Shown piece after piece: positions 27,568 through 36,755 of a stretch of 64,000 bases of DNA. The stretch's first letter is position 1. Each line of letters starts with the position of its first letter. Origin of the DNA: Calothrix sp. NIES-4101. GTDB lineage: Bacteria > Cyanobacteriota > Cyanobacteriia > Cyanobacteriales > Nostocaceae. The notes under the pieces are model-generated. The model saw nothing but the letters and a program-made list of their open reading frames with translations. It did not search any database and was not told the origin of the DNA. Position numbers and translations under genes: made by a program. The stretch lies in NCBI GenBank assembly GCA_004296455.1, contig AP018280.1:6126794-6190793 (forward strand). The letters are read 5' to 3'.

Positions 27568-29829
27568 ATGTCATCAGATGCACAACCTTCTCTAGATGCT
27601 GGGCTTGCGGCACTCAAACAAGGAGACTACCGAAAAGCTAAAACTATTCTTGAGTCTGTCGCCACGACAGAACAGAACTTGCAAGCAACAATACAAGCTC
27701 AAATTGGTTTAGTTGTGGCTTACGCACGTACTGGTGATATTCAGGCTGCAATGAGTCTGTCAGAGATTCTCGCCCAAAGTCATAATTTACAGGTTCAACA
27801 ATGGGCAGAACGCTCTCTGGAAGAATTGCTCAAACGCAATCGACGTAATATTGCCTCACGACACAAGGAACCCGATGCAACGGGTTTTGTTGTTTTTGAT
27901 GATGAGGTTGTAGAAGATATTTCCCAGTCTCTTCAGCAACCACCGATTCAATCGGATCAAGACAACACTGGTAATAATACCGCAGTTGCAGCAGAAGTTG
28001 TTAATACCTCGTCCACTTCTTTATCTTCTGCCCCTGCAAATGATACTCACGATCCCAATAAAGTCATCAGATTCACAGTCCCAGCTAAACCGCTAACGAT
28101 TCATTGGCGACAAGCAGGGCGTGCAAAAAATTGGCAATCTCAACAAAAGGTAAATCTCATTCCCCTGCGCTTGCTCAGTTTAGGCAGCTTCGTCGCCTTG
28201 TTTTGGGTATTACGAGAATTATTGGTTGTCACCATGTCAACAATCAATAATATCTTAGTTTGGTTGCCATTTTTAGAGCCATTACAATTTTTATACGCCA
28301 ACCCGACAAACTTCCTCTTGCTGCTGATGATGACGTTGATGGCACTTTCCCCCTGGTTACTCGATCAAATACTTACCCAGTTTTACGGGATGCGACACCT
28401 ACCCAAAGATGCCCTCGATTTACACAGTCAAGAAGGAGTACGACACCTACGCAAATTTTGCTCCTCACGCGGATTGCAAATACCCAAACTGGGAGTTTTA
28501 CCAATTACTGCACCACTGATTATCTCTTACGGGCATATTCCCCGCACTACCCGCATAGTTGTCAGCCAAGGACTATTGCAGCAGTTGGCAGAGGATGAAA
28601 TCGCCGCAATTTATGTAGAACAACTGGCACATATAGCTCATGGGGATGGGGCAATGATGTCACTAGTACTATTGGTGACAATCCCTATCTATCAGTTGTA
28701 TCAACAAATATCCCAGTGGGGAAATCGCACTCAAGGGCAATTTTTCAACTTTGTTTATATCACTCTTTCCAGTCTTGTTTACGGTATTTGGAGTTTGTGT
28801 ACGGGAACTGCAATTTTGCTATCACAGATACGTTTGTATTATGCCGATCGCTTTGCTGGCAACTTTACTGGTAACCCCAACGGGTTAACTCGTGCTTTAC
28901 TCAAAATTTCTGTGGGTATTGCTGCTGATATTCAAAAACAAGAACAAACTAGTTGGCAGTTAGAAAGTTTAAATATTGCCTCACCAGTTGGTTTTCAACA
29001 AAGCACAACCTTGGGTAGCCTAGCCCCCCATATTTCTTTTGATTCCCTGTTAATGTGGGATTATCTCAATCCTTACCGCTACTGGCTCACCATTAATAAT
29101 ACCCACCCATTAATGGGCGATCGCATTCAACGTCTACTCAAACTGGCTCGGAATTGGCGCATCGAACCAGAATTCGATATTGAATCCCAACCACCTCTTC
29201 GCACCAGCAAACAATCCTTCTACATGCAAATTGCACCCTTTTTGGGTATTCCCTGTGGTCTCATATTTGCCTCTGCATTCGCACTTGGTTGGCATATCCT
29301 CTATGCTCTCAAAATTCTCAACCTGAAATGGATTTACGACGATTGGAATTTTGTCATTGGCTACATCTTAATCTGTTACAGCATTTGTCTTTTAATTAGG
29401 ATTAACCCCTTCTTCCCCGAACTGAAAAATAGCGCCAATTTGCAAACCGAAGAACATTTGGCGAATATCCTAGATAACCCTGCGGCAATTCCTATTAACG
29501 CAAGTGGTATATGTCTATCTGGTAAATTAATTGGTCGTCGCGGCATTGGCAATAGCTTGGGACAAGACTTAATCTTGCAAACTAACATTGCCCTGATCAA
29601 ACTACATCACATCACCTGGCTAGGACAACCTCTAAACCCCCAAGACTTCATTGGCAGACAAGTAAACATCACAGGCTGGCTGCGACGAGGTGCAACACCC
29701 TGGCTTGATATCCAATCCTTAAAAACACAAAATGGCAAAATAATCAATAGTCCTCATCCAATTTGGTCTACTATTGTGGCTGTTGCTGCATTCGCCTGGG
29801 GCGTGGCAATTTTGCTCAAAGGAAAGTAG
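27568..29829 (+). CDS. M48-fold membrane protein with degenerate zinc motif
   Basis: This 753-residue protein has a short TPR-like N terminus (1-90), a low-complexity linker (100-165), membrane helices (about 205-262) and an M48/HtpX-like domain (about 280-440). More helices (about 555-625) and a C-terminal beta domain follow. The M48 region aligns clearly: AEDEIAAIYVEQLAHIAHGDG has the family frame, but the zinc motif HExxH reads EQLAH (351-355), so the first His and the catalytic Glu are lost. The third ligand Glu, usually in ExxAD, is Leu423 in LYYAD. I infer a non-catalytic relative. It may follow prfC in one transcript. Confidence 0.82.
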   Translation: MSSDAQPSLDAGLAALKQGDYRKAKTILESVATTEQNLQATIQAQIGLVVAYARTGDIQAAMSLSEILAQSHNLQVQQWAERSLEELLKRNRRNIASRHKEPDATGFVVFDDEVVEDISQSLQQPPIQSDQDNTGNNTAVAAEVVNTSSTSLSSAPANDTHDPNKVIRFTVPAKPLTIHWRQAGRAKNWQSQQKVNLIPLRLLSLGSFVALFWVLRELLVVTMSTINNILVWLPFLEPLQFLYANPTNFLLLLMMTLMALSPWLLDQILTQFYGMRHLPKDALDLHSQEGVRHLRKFCSSRGLQIPKLGVLPITAPLIISYGHIPRTTRIVVSQGLLQQLAEDEIAAIYVEQLAHIAHGDGAMMSLVLLVTIPIYQLYQQISQWGNRTQGQFFNFVYITLSSLVYGIWSLCTGTAILLSQIRLYYADRFAGNFTGNPNGLTRALLKISVGIAADIQKQEQTSWQLESLNIASPVGFQQSTTLGSLAPHISFDSLLMWDYLNPYRYWLTINNTHPLMGDRIQRLLKLARNWRIEPEFDIESQPPLRTSKQSFYMQIAPFLGIPCGLIFASAFALGWHILYALKILNLKWIYDDWNFVIGYILICYSICLLIRINPFFPELKNSANLQTEEHLANILDNPAAIPINASGICLSGKLIGRRGIGNSLGQDLILQTNIALIKLHHITWLGQPLNPQDFIGRQVNITGWLRRGATPWLDIQSLKTQNGKIINSPHPIWSTIVAVAAFAWGVAILLKGK

Positions 29830-29897
29830 AACCGGATATGGAGAATCAGAACAATGAACCTTTTTGTAAATAAACATTGCAAACACAACCAAGAACT

Positions 29898-29915
29898 GTT
29901 ACATTTGTTAACAAT
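29898..29915 (+). promoter_or_regulatory. HLR1-like direct repeat
   Basis: GTTACATT (29898-29905), two bases, then TTAACAAT (29908-29915) resembles the HLR1 element bound by RpaB, with one mismatch in the second half. It lies upstream of the candidate small RNA. Confidence 0.35.
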
Positions 29916-29934
29916 AACAGATGCAATCGACGTA

Positions 29935-30025
29935 ACAAGGCATCTCAGCTTGGTTATTCGTTTGGATTTTCCTCTTTTAACCTCCCAACACAGCAAAGAA
30001 TAAACCAGCCAATGGCTGGTTTTTG
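29935..30025 (+). ncRNA. Candidate small RNA ending in a terminator
   Basis: Downstream of an HLR1-like box is a pyrimidine-rich segment containing TTTTAACCTCCCAACA, a possible anti-ribosome-binding-site seed. A strong terminator ends it at 30025. The 5' end is unknown. The layout (HLR1, CU-rich single-stranded stretch, terminator) is that of the photosynthesis-regulating sRNA PsrR1, but I cannot confirm identity. The same interval overlaps a 49-codon frame (29854-30003) that could instead be a small protein. The rest of the spacer (30026-30415) shows nothing clear. Confidence 0.35.
30003..30025 (+). terminator. Rho-independent terminator
   Basis: An 8-bp stem AACCAGCC/GGCTGGTT with a 3-nt loop is followed by a run of T. 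It would end the candidate small RNA or read-through from the M48-fold gene. Confidence 0.75.
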
Positions 30026-30415
30026 TTTCTGGGGAAATTCTGGAAAATATGTATTCCATGTTACGATATGGTAAGGTCTATTAACGGAAATGTAGCCATT
30101 GAGCTAGCTACGTAGAAAATACCGTGATAATCTAGAAAATGGTGTTAAATTCTCTGGATCAACCATTGCCGCAGTCATAGATAAGCAAAAGGTAGTAAAA
30201 TTTAAAATTCTTACAATTGAGAATTTATTGGGATTAAATGCACTTTCGTATTTATATAAGCTTCATTCTGCATAAAGGCTGTATTGTATAGGATGACAGT
30301 TTGGAGTTCTCAGTTGGTTTTGGATGATGTTAGCCGATAGCATCTATCAGTAACCAGGGTCCAGATAAATGTTTTTGTCGAGTTTTTTAGTAACCCTTCA
30401 GTGGAGGTATTGTTC

Positions 30416-30910
30416 ATGTCCATTCGCCTATATATAGGCAATTTGCCAAAAGAAGAAATTGACCGTCAAGAACTACAAGCCGTATTTGCAGCCGAAGGGG
30501 AGGCGGTTACCACTAAGCTGATTAAAGATCGTAAGACTGGTAAATGTCGTGGTTTTGGTTTTTTAACAGTTAACAACGACGAACAAGCCGACCAAATTAT
30601 TGAAAAATATAACGGTCAAATGTTCAAAGATTCTGCCATTAAGCTCGAAAAAGCTTTACCTCGGACAAAAGGTGAAGAGGGAGAAGAACAACAACAACAA
30701 CAACCAGCAAAAGTTGCCAACCAAGGTGGTGGAAACACAAGCCCAAGCGCAAGCAAAGAAGGGAAGAGAAACTCGAAGAAATCCCGTCGTGGTGGTGCGA
30801 AAGAAACAACTGTATCATCCGGTGATTCTGATACTATTCGTCCTGATCCTCGTTGGGCAAACGAGTTGGAAAAGCTCAAACAAATGCTGGCTGCACAAAG
30901 TACCAATTAG
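30416..30910 (+). CDS. RRM-domain RNA-binding protein
   Basis: The 164-residue protein has an RNA recognition motif at residues 1-80, with RNP2 LYIGNL (5-10) and RNP1 KCRGFGFL (43-50). The tail differs from the glycine-rich cyanobacterial Rbp type: it has a short poly-Gln run, a basic Ser/Lys/Arg-rich stretch and a helical end, DPRWANELEKLKQMLA. It probably binds mRNA; related cyanobacterial RRM proteins affect mRNA localisation and cold response. The start is the ATG at 30416, preceded by GGAGGT eight bases upstream; a GTG at 30401 would place that site inside the gene. An 18-bp palindrome follows. Confidence 0.9.
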   Translation: MSIRLYIGNLPKEEIDRQELQAVFAAEGEAVTTKLIKDRKTGKCRGFGFLTVNNDEQADQIIEKYNGQMFKDSAIKLEKALPRTKGEEGEEQQQQQPAKVANQGGGNTSPSASKEGKRNSKKSRRGGAKETTVSSGDSDTIRPDPRWANELEKLKQMLAAQSTN

Positions 30911-30930
30911 TGGTGATTTATATTGCCCGG

Positions 30931-30972
30931 TTAAAAATTAAAAATCAATACAACTTGATTTTTAATTTTTAA
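30931..30972. terminator. Perfect 18-bp AT-rich palindrome, probable bidirectional terminator
   Basis: The arms 30931-30948 and 30955-30972 pair perfectly around the loop TACAAC. The arm starting TTGATTTTTAATTTTTA supplies the U-rich end. It lies 20 nt after the RRM gene stop, between convergent genes. Confidence 0.5.
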
Positions 30973-31224
30973 TTACTCAAAACGTAATTTTTGAGATAAC
31001 GATTGCGATCGCATTACATTGGATCAAATTTCCGAGGCAGTATTCTGAGGTAGTAATTGCCTTCAAATTTCATCCAAAATTATAGGGGCTGAAGTGGCTA
31101 TCAAACATCAATAAAAAGTAACAACGTTAAAGACCTAAATAATGTCGAACGCTTGCTTCCGGTGTAAATATTGAAAATAAATTTAAGTTTAATTAACTCG
31201 ATAATTAGTGCAATAAATTAATAA

Positions 31225-31256
31225 TATCCCCGAATTTTTACCATAAATCAGGGATA
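31225..31256 (-). terminator. Gene-end hairpin after sugar transferase
   Basis: TATCCCCGA and TCAGGGATA pair over 8 of 9 positions around a 14-nt AT-rich loop. On the minus strand it lies about 40 nt after the sugar transferase stop and is followed by TTATTAATTTATT. It shares its stem sequence with the hairpin at 18085-18118. Confidence 0.5.
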
Positions 31257-31297
31257 CAAATTTTAATATTATATTTATTAACAATGGGAATTTTAGC

Positions 31298-32044
31298 TTA
31301 GTAAGCCCCATTCTTATTGATCACTACCAAAACAGTTTTGCAAATTAAGATCAAATCGTAAATAGGTGACCATTTGCGTTGGTAATCAACATCCATTTTG
31401 ACTATCTGTTCAAAATCCGTAATCGTAGAACGGCCATTTGCTTGCCATTCCCCAGTAATTCCGGGTTTAACTTGCAAGCGTTCCCAATGGTGGGGCTGAT
31501 AGTTCATAACCTCGTCTAGGGTTGGGGGGCGGGTTCCAACTAAACTCATTTCTCCCCGCAACACATTCCAAAACTGAGGTAATTCATCTAAACTTGTACG
31601 GCGTAGGAATTTACCGACAGGTGTAATTCGTGGGTCATTAGCACATTTAAATATGTGGCCCTTCGCTTCATTTTTGACTAAATGTTTGATTTTTTCCGCA
31701 TTCACAACCATCGAACGAAACTTCCAAATACGAAAAGTTGTTCCATTCAAACCACAACGAATTTGGCTATAAAATAGCGGGCCTTGGTCATGAAATAAAT
31801 TTAAACTGAATACAATTAATGCAACAAAACTAGTAATGACAAGTCCAACAAGAGCACCAATGATATCAATTATCCGCTTAATAGTACTTGTAACAGAAGG
31901 ATGCAATGGCTGTTGCAAGTACGGTGTTAAATGGGGATAGTTTAGAATTAGCGATTTACGCGCAGATGAACCATCTGCATTAGATATATAAGCAGACACT
32001 GTTATATTTCGGTTTTTACATATTATTTTTGTTTCTTCGATCAA
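31298..32044 (-). CDS. Bacterial sugar transferase, HepC-like
   Basis: This 248-residue protein has a single hydrophobic helix (about 62-85) and the polyprenyl-phosphate sugar transferase domain. Landmarks are KRIIDIIGA, GPLFYSQIRCGLNGTTF, WKFRSMVVNAE, DPRITPVGKFLRRTSLDELPQ and MSLVGTRPP. It would start exopolysaccharide repeat units on a lipid carrier at the membrane. Its size and N-terminal extension resemble HepC, required for the heterocyst envelope polysaccharide in Anabaena, but family-wide similarity makes this tentative. The start codon is uncertain: the frame opens with TTG at 32044, with an internal GTG near 31996 as an alternative. It stands alone; no other polysaccharide genes are nearby. 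Confidence 0.85.
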   Translation of the reverse strand: MIEETKIICKNRNITVSAYISNADGSSARKSLILNYPHLTPYLQQPLHPSVTSTIKRIIDIIGALVGLVITSFVALIVFSLNLFHDQGPLFYSQIRCGLNGTTFRIWKFRSMVVNAEKIKHLVKNEAKGHIFKCANDPRITPVGKFLRRTSLDELPQFWNVLRGEMSLVGTRPPTLDEVMNYQPHHWERLQVKPGITGEWQANGRSTITDFEQIVKMDVDYQRKWSPIYDLILICKTVLVVINKNGAY

Positions 32045-32231
32045 CTATACTCAAGTATTTTTACTAGTCAAAACATTAAACCCAAATTTTATCCAATCTT
32101 TTAATTAATGTGGTTGAATTTAAAATTTTAGTATTTTGTTCTGTAGTTTTCAGAAATTGGCATATGGGAAAATTGAAAAAAAGTCGATGCAGAGGGACAG
32201 ATGGGGAGTTTTCTCCCCTTCCGTATCCTGC

Positions 32232-35200
32232 TTATTCCCTCACCCCGACTGCAAAATTAACAGTATATGGTTCTTCTAAGGATTGCTGGGTACTGCTTTT
32301 AACTGCATCAAGGTAACGACGAAGTTCTTGAATCTGTTGGTGATGGGAACGATAAGAGAGGCTACCTTGTTTTTCAAACAGTGGAGTAGAGGCGATCGCT
32401 TTATAATCGGGGTTATCTACGGAAGATTGCTGGAGCCACAGGGAATCAATGCTATTGGGTACTAATCCGCCTGGGAGTTCACCTTCTAAAAAGGCTAATA
32501 GACGTTGCTGACAACTGCGGGTATTAATTCCCCGTTCCTCAAATAACTGCACAACTTCGCTAAAAGATAGGGCTTGATCTGGCAGAACTTTCAATAATTC
32601 GGTAAACAAGAAATAATCAGTGTACTGCTGTCTGGGTATTTCCAAAACCTGGGGATGTAAGGGCAGCAAGCATAAACCATAAGCAACACGACTGCACGCA
32701 GGTACGCCATTATCCCCTAAATATAAGTCTTGGATAATTCTGGCATTAGGTAGTTTTTGCCGTAACCAGCGACTCACTGCACCTAAGGAGGCGACTCCAC
32801 CTGTAAGAATGGCTTGGTTAATCGCTTCGGTAGGTATGCCCCGTGCGACTAGTAGACGATTGAGTTCGCGGTTCAGACGACGAACAAAGGGGACAAAAAC
32901 TTGACTTTCTAAGTCACGTCGCTGTAAGGTCCAGCTTTGATCTGCTAATTGCAGCGAAAAAGACTCTTGTTGCTGCAAGATTAATTTCATGGCGGTGGCA
33001 GCATCCAGCAATGCTTGCCCTAAAAGGGAACTTTCAAGTCTTTGTTGCAGGCGAATACGTTCGGTAGTGTCGGGTTCTCCAGGGCGAGGGAGGGTTAATT
33101 CTTCCCATCTTAAACTGGATAGTTGCATCTTCTCCAATCCTGGTATTGATGGTTGCCAATTTACAGGATTACTACTGATATTTTCCTTCTCCCCCTCTGT
33201 AATTACACGTACCTGTCGCCATTTTGGAGGTAGTAGCAATTGGCAAACAATGTCTTGTTCGAGACTTTTCCCTCCGTAGGCGAAGCTATGTAGCATAAAA
33301 TCGCTGTGGGTGAGTTCGATGAGGTTATCGGGGATATCAACGAGTGCCATTTCGGTAGAACTCGCGCCGATATTCATGATCAGGGTGTTGCCAAGTAGGG
33401 GATGATCACTGCTTTTGGCTGGACGCGAACCAGTGCGGCTTTTGAGCTTGACTTCTTCACCATTACAACCATCGAGTTCAGAAAGTAAAGTAGCGATCGC
33501 TTCTTCGACAAAAAACACTTGTTGGGGATGGGAAATGATTTTGCTAATAAGTAAAGCTTCACGGATATTAAAGCGGTATTGCTCAGACCAGTTGGAGGGG
33601 CATGAGCAAATTACCCCAGCCAGATTGTCAATCACATTGCTAAAGTCTTCGGGAGTTAAGCCCATGGCGATTGCAGTTAAGCCCAAGGTGGTGCTGTTGC
33701 GATCGGATTTGAGGGTGAGTAGCAATTTTGATAGCGATCGTACCATCCAGACTAAGGGGACAGTGGCAACTTCATTTAATTGCAGCACTGGTTCCCATTT
33801 GAATGTTGGTTGTGTGGGTTGCTCTGGGGAAATTTCTTGACTATTTTCTGGTGCTTCCTGAAGGCTGCGATAGGCTAAGGCAACTTGTAGATAGGGCTTT
33901 AATTCGGCTGAAAATAAGTTTTGTGGGTTTGGGGGTGACGTGGTTGAGGTTGTGTCGTGGCGATCGTTATCCCCAATGGGGATTCCAACGCTTGCCGGCA
34001 AATAGACTTCGGCAGGCAATCTAAAAGAACGTTTTACCCCATTTACACTATTGTCGCTGTCTGCTGACCAGTAGAGAGGGTATACTTCGGCTGTTGAGCG
34101 ATTTAATAAAGCCGCAGAAATTCCAGTTGTACCTAAATCAATTCCCAAGTACCAGGCTGAGTTTTGGGCATTTATTGGTGGTTCAGGATTATCTGTGGAA
34201 TCCGAAATGGGAGTTAAATTATTTGTATCAGTTAGCGAATTATTGGCAGTAATTTCGGTATTTTGGTTTTCCTCAACTTTAGCCTCAGTTTCTTCCTCCA
34301 AAATTGGCTGTTCTGTGACTAGTGCTTCTGTGGAATTGAAATCTAAATCCGCATTTACCACACTCGCTTCTTGGGGGATATGAATTTCAGGTTCACTAGG
34401 AGTTGGAGAAATGATATCAGCTTGTACTTCTTCTACTTCCTTGGTAGGAGTAGAGGCAAAAATCTCATGTTCGCTATCAAAATTTGCTAAATCCTGATCT
34501 AATTGCTGCAATTGCCCTTCATCAAGGGAAATATCAGGCATGGCTGCGTCAATTTCTGCCATTGCTTTTGAGAGCAAAATTTCCTGTGGCGATGCTGTAA
34601 TGTAGTTTGCAGTTAGATTTTCGCTGGCTGCGGAGTTTTCGGTTGCTGATTGTGGTTCATTTTTACTACTGCTGGTACTAGTATCTGTTGATAACGGCGT
34701 ATCGACAGCAGTATTATCTTCATCTGCAAAGATTAAATCAGTTAAATCAGTTAATGCAGTAATTATGTCATTAGCTGCTGGTTCTTCCAGATTGCGGCTT
34801 GTATTCGCAATGGCTTCGGTGTTAACAAATGCTTGCCAAACATCAGGAGTTTGCTCGGAAACTGTCGCATCGAGATTTTGGGTTTGCAAGTCTCGTAGTT
34901 CTGATAGTCCTGTATCTGCACCATCAAACCAAGGATCGGCAATAAAACCTGTTGTAACATCTTGTTTTTCAATACTGTCAAGATTTTCCGTACTAGCAGA
35001 TTCAATGTTTACAGATGGCGTAACGGTATCTTCTGCTGATGTTTCTGGTAATATTTCCGTGATGTTTGGGCTGGGGAAGATATTTTCAGAGGGAGTAGCT
35101 ACTGCTGCTGTGATTTCTTGAGTATTAACAATCTCGCTACTAGAAATAACATCGCGAATAGGTTCTTGAGGCGCGACATCTGAGAAATCTAAGATGATTG

Positions 35201-36755
35201 TTTCATCGTTAGTTTTTTCCTGATCAATTAATAATATTTCTTGCTGAAGGACACCAGCAACATCGTCAACTTGATCAACTTCCTCACTATCCACCTGCTT
35301 ATTGGTGTCAGTACTTAAATCTAAATTTAAATCTAAATTGATTTGTTCTAGGTTTGTGTTATCTAGTTCTGGAGACGTGGAGCTAAATATTGTCTCATAA
35401 GTATCTGAAACTGTATTCGGTGTCGATAAATCTTGGGTGACGGCAATGGGATTGCGAGTTAGTTGATTAGGCGCTATTGGCTGACTGAGATTGTTGACAT
35501 CATCCCGAACAAACAAACTAGCATAAAGGCGATCGACTTCATCAGTTCGATCTTGAGATACTTGATCTTGAGATACTTGATCTAATTCTTGTTGGGAAAA
35601 AACATCTGCCTGTTGTTGGCTCGTCTGCGGTGATGCTAAGGATTGTTGAGGTGTTGTGTCTTGGCTCAGTTCCAACAGTAAAGCATCTAAATCTGGCATT
35701 GCATTACTATCGTCAAGGAGTCCAGGTTCAACATCTGGTAACTCAGTAGTATTTGGAGTCGGTAATTTTCCAGTTTTCGATGCAGACGGGGAAACTTTTC
35801 CTTGGCGAGAAGAGGAACGATCAAGTTTTGTGATTCCTGAAGGTAATTCCTGAGTCTTTTTGAACCCAGAATTAGTTGCCGTTATCGGTAAAGACTGCAA
35901 CTGCTGCACCAAATCATCAATAAATTTTTTCAGTAATTTCTCGCCTTGGCTTCCCTGATCATGCATCCTCATTAAGGCATCAGATAAAGAATTATGATAG
36001 GTATGAACATTGCGTTGGAGAGCTTCAAAAACAATATTGACAGTACCATCCAGGGCAATTAATTTTTGGTCTAATTCGCTGGCTAACTGGGACAAACGTT
36101 CGACCTGTTCCTCTGATTCTGCGGGTATTGCACCCAAAGACACAGGACTAGTAGATTTGAGGACAGATACCAAATTGGCAGCTTGTGCGGGGTTTTCGCC
36201 AACACGATTTGCTAGCACCTGCAAAAATTCTGCGATCGCTTTTTCTTGAGTTGCCATTTGCTGCACCAAAGAATAATTATGCAGCCGTTGTTGTTCTAGT
36301 TGGCGAATTTCCTCAACTAAATTTTTACGTTCCTCCAAAAGCGATCGTAATTCTGCTTGGAGGGGTTCAATGAATGCCGATATTTCGCGACTGTGGTTAT
36401 TTAACTGCGACGAAGTTTGTTGCGAAGAGTGTTGAGTTAAAGAACCTCCAAAGGAATCATCTTCTCCCATAAAGTAGCCCACAGAAGCAACTTCAACCGA
36501 AGACTGGTTCTGCTGTGGTAACGACTCCTCGTCGCCACCGATATATCTGGCTATCAACGGCGTTAACTGTGCCGCATTACCACCCTGTGGCTTATTCTCT
36601 TCCAAATTGACCAAGAAACTACGAATTCGTTCCAATACCTGCTTTGGCTCTTGTCCTTGGTTGGAAAGAACTCTCGATAAACGCTTACCCTTATTGGCGA
36701 GTAAGTTATCAATCTCTGCAATCAGCGTTTGAATTTCAGTTGCGCGGGAAGTCAC
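32232..36755 (-). CDS. Giant protein with C-terminal Hsp70/actin-like ATPase domain
   Basis: This 1507-residue protein has three parts. Residues 1 to about 300 are helical and coiled-coil-prone. About 300-865 is acidic, rich in Thr, Ser, Gln, Asp and Glu, and probably disordered. From about 869 the phosphate-1 motif LGIDLGTTGISAALLNR opens an Hsp70/actin-fold ATPase. A phosphate-2-like MNIGASSTEMALVD lies near 1118 (weaker than the usual DLGGGT) and the adenosine motif AILTGGVASLGAVSRWL near 1313. The gene is an orphan between a sugar transferase and a Crp-family regulator. Such proteins occur in cyanobacteria without known function. ATP binding is likely, turnover uncertain. Confidence 0.85.
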   Translation of the reverse strand: MTSRATEIQTLIAEIDNLLANKGKRLSRVLSNQGQEPKQVLERIRSFLVNLEENKPQGGNAAQLTPLIARYIGGDEESLPQQNQSSVEVASVGYFMGEDDSFGGSLTQHSSQQTSSQLNNHSREISAFIEPLQAELRSLLEERKNLVEEIRQLEQQRLHNYSLVQQMATQEKAIAEFLQVLANRVGENPAQAANLVSVLKSTSPVSLGAIPAESEEQVERLSQLASELDQKLIALDGTVNIVFEALQRNVHTYHNSLSDALMRMHDQGSQGEKLLKKFIDDLVQQLQSLPITATNSGFKKTQELPSGITKLDRSSSRQGKVSPSASKTGKLPTPNTTELPDVEPGLLDDSNAMPDLDALLLELSQDTTPQQSLASPQTSQQQADVFSQQELDQVSQDQVSQDRTDEVDRLYASLFVRDDVNNLSQPIAPNQLTRNPIAVTQDLSTPNTVSDTYETIFSSTSPELDNTNLEQINLDLNLDLSTDTNKQVDSEEVDQVDDVAGVLQQEILLIDQEKTNDETIILDFSDVAPQEPIRDVISSSEIVNTQEITAAVATPSENIFPSPNITEILPETSAEDTVTPSVNIESASTENLDSIEKQDVTTGFIADPWFDGADTGLSELRDLQTQNLDATVSEQTPDVWQAFVNTEAIANTSRNLEEPAANDIITALTDLTDLIFADEDNTAVDTPLSTDTSTSSSKNEPQSATENSAASENLTANYITASPQEILLSKAMAEIDAAMPDISLDEGQLQQLDQDLANFDSEHEIFASTPTKEVEEVQADIISPTPSEPEIHIPQEASVVNADLDFNSTEALVTEQPILEEETEAKVEENQNTEITANNSLTDTNNLTPISDSTDNPEPPINAQNSAWYLGIDLGTTGISAALLNRSTAEVYPLYWSADSDNSVNGVKRSFRLPAEVYLPASVGIPIGDNDRHDTTSTTSPPNPQNLFSAELKPYLQVALAYRSLQEAPENSQEISPEQPTQPTFKWEPVLQLNEVATVPLVWMVRSLSKLLLTLKSDRNSTTLGLTAIAMGLTPEDFSNVIDNLAGVICSCPSNWSEQYRFNIREALLISKIISHPQQVFFVEEAIATLLSELDGCNGEEVKLKSRTGSRPAKSSDHPLLGNTLIMNIGASSTEMALVDIPDNLIELTHSDFMLHSFAYGGKSLEQDIVCQLLLPPKWRQVRVITEGEKENISSNPVNWQPSIPGLEKMQLSSLRWEELTLPRPGEPDTTERIRLQQRLESSLLGQALLDAATAMKLILQQQESFSLQLADQSWTLQRRDLESQVFVPFVRRLNRELNRLLVARGIPTEAINQAILTGGVASLGAVSRWLRQKLPNARIIQDLYLGDNGVPACSRVAYGLCLLPLHPQVLEIPRQQYTDYFLFTELLKVLPDQALSFSEVVQLFEERGINTRSCQQRLLAFLEGELPGGLVPNSIDSLWLQQSSVDNPDYKAIASTPLFEKQGSLSYRSHHQQIQELRRYLDAVKSSTQQSLEEPYTVNFAVGVRE

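Noticed and set aside
29754-30059. Minus-strand frame of 101 codons across the M48-fold gene end
   Set aside because: It is antisense to a real gene end and a terminator and shows no recognisable domain.
33415-33840. Plus-strand frame of 141 codons antisense to the giant protein
   Set aside because: The minus-strand gene has clear domain motifs through this region, so the antisense frame is a shadow.
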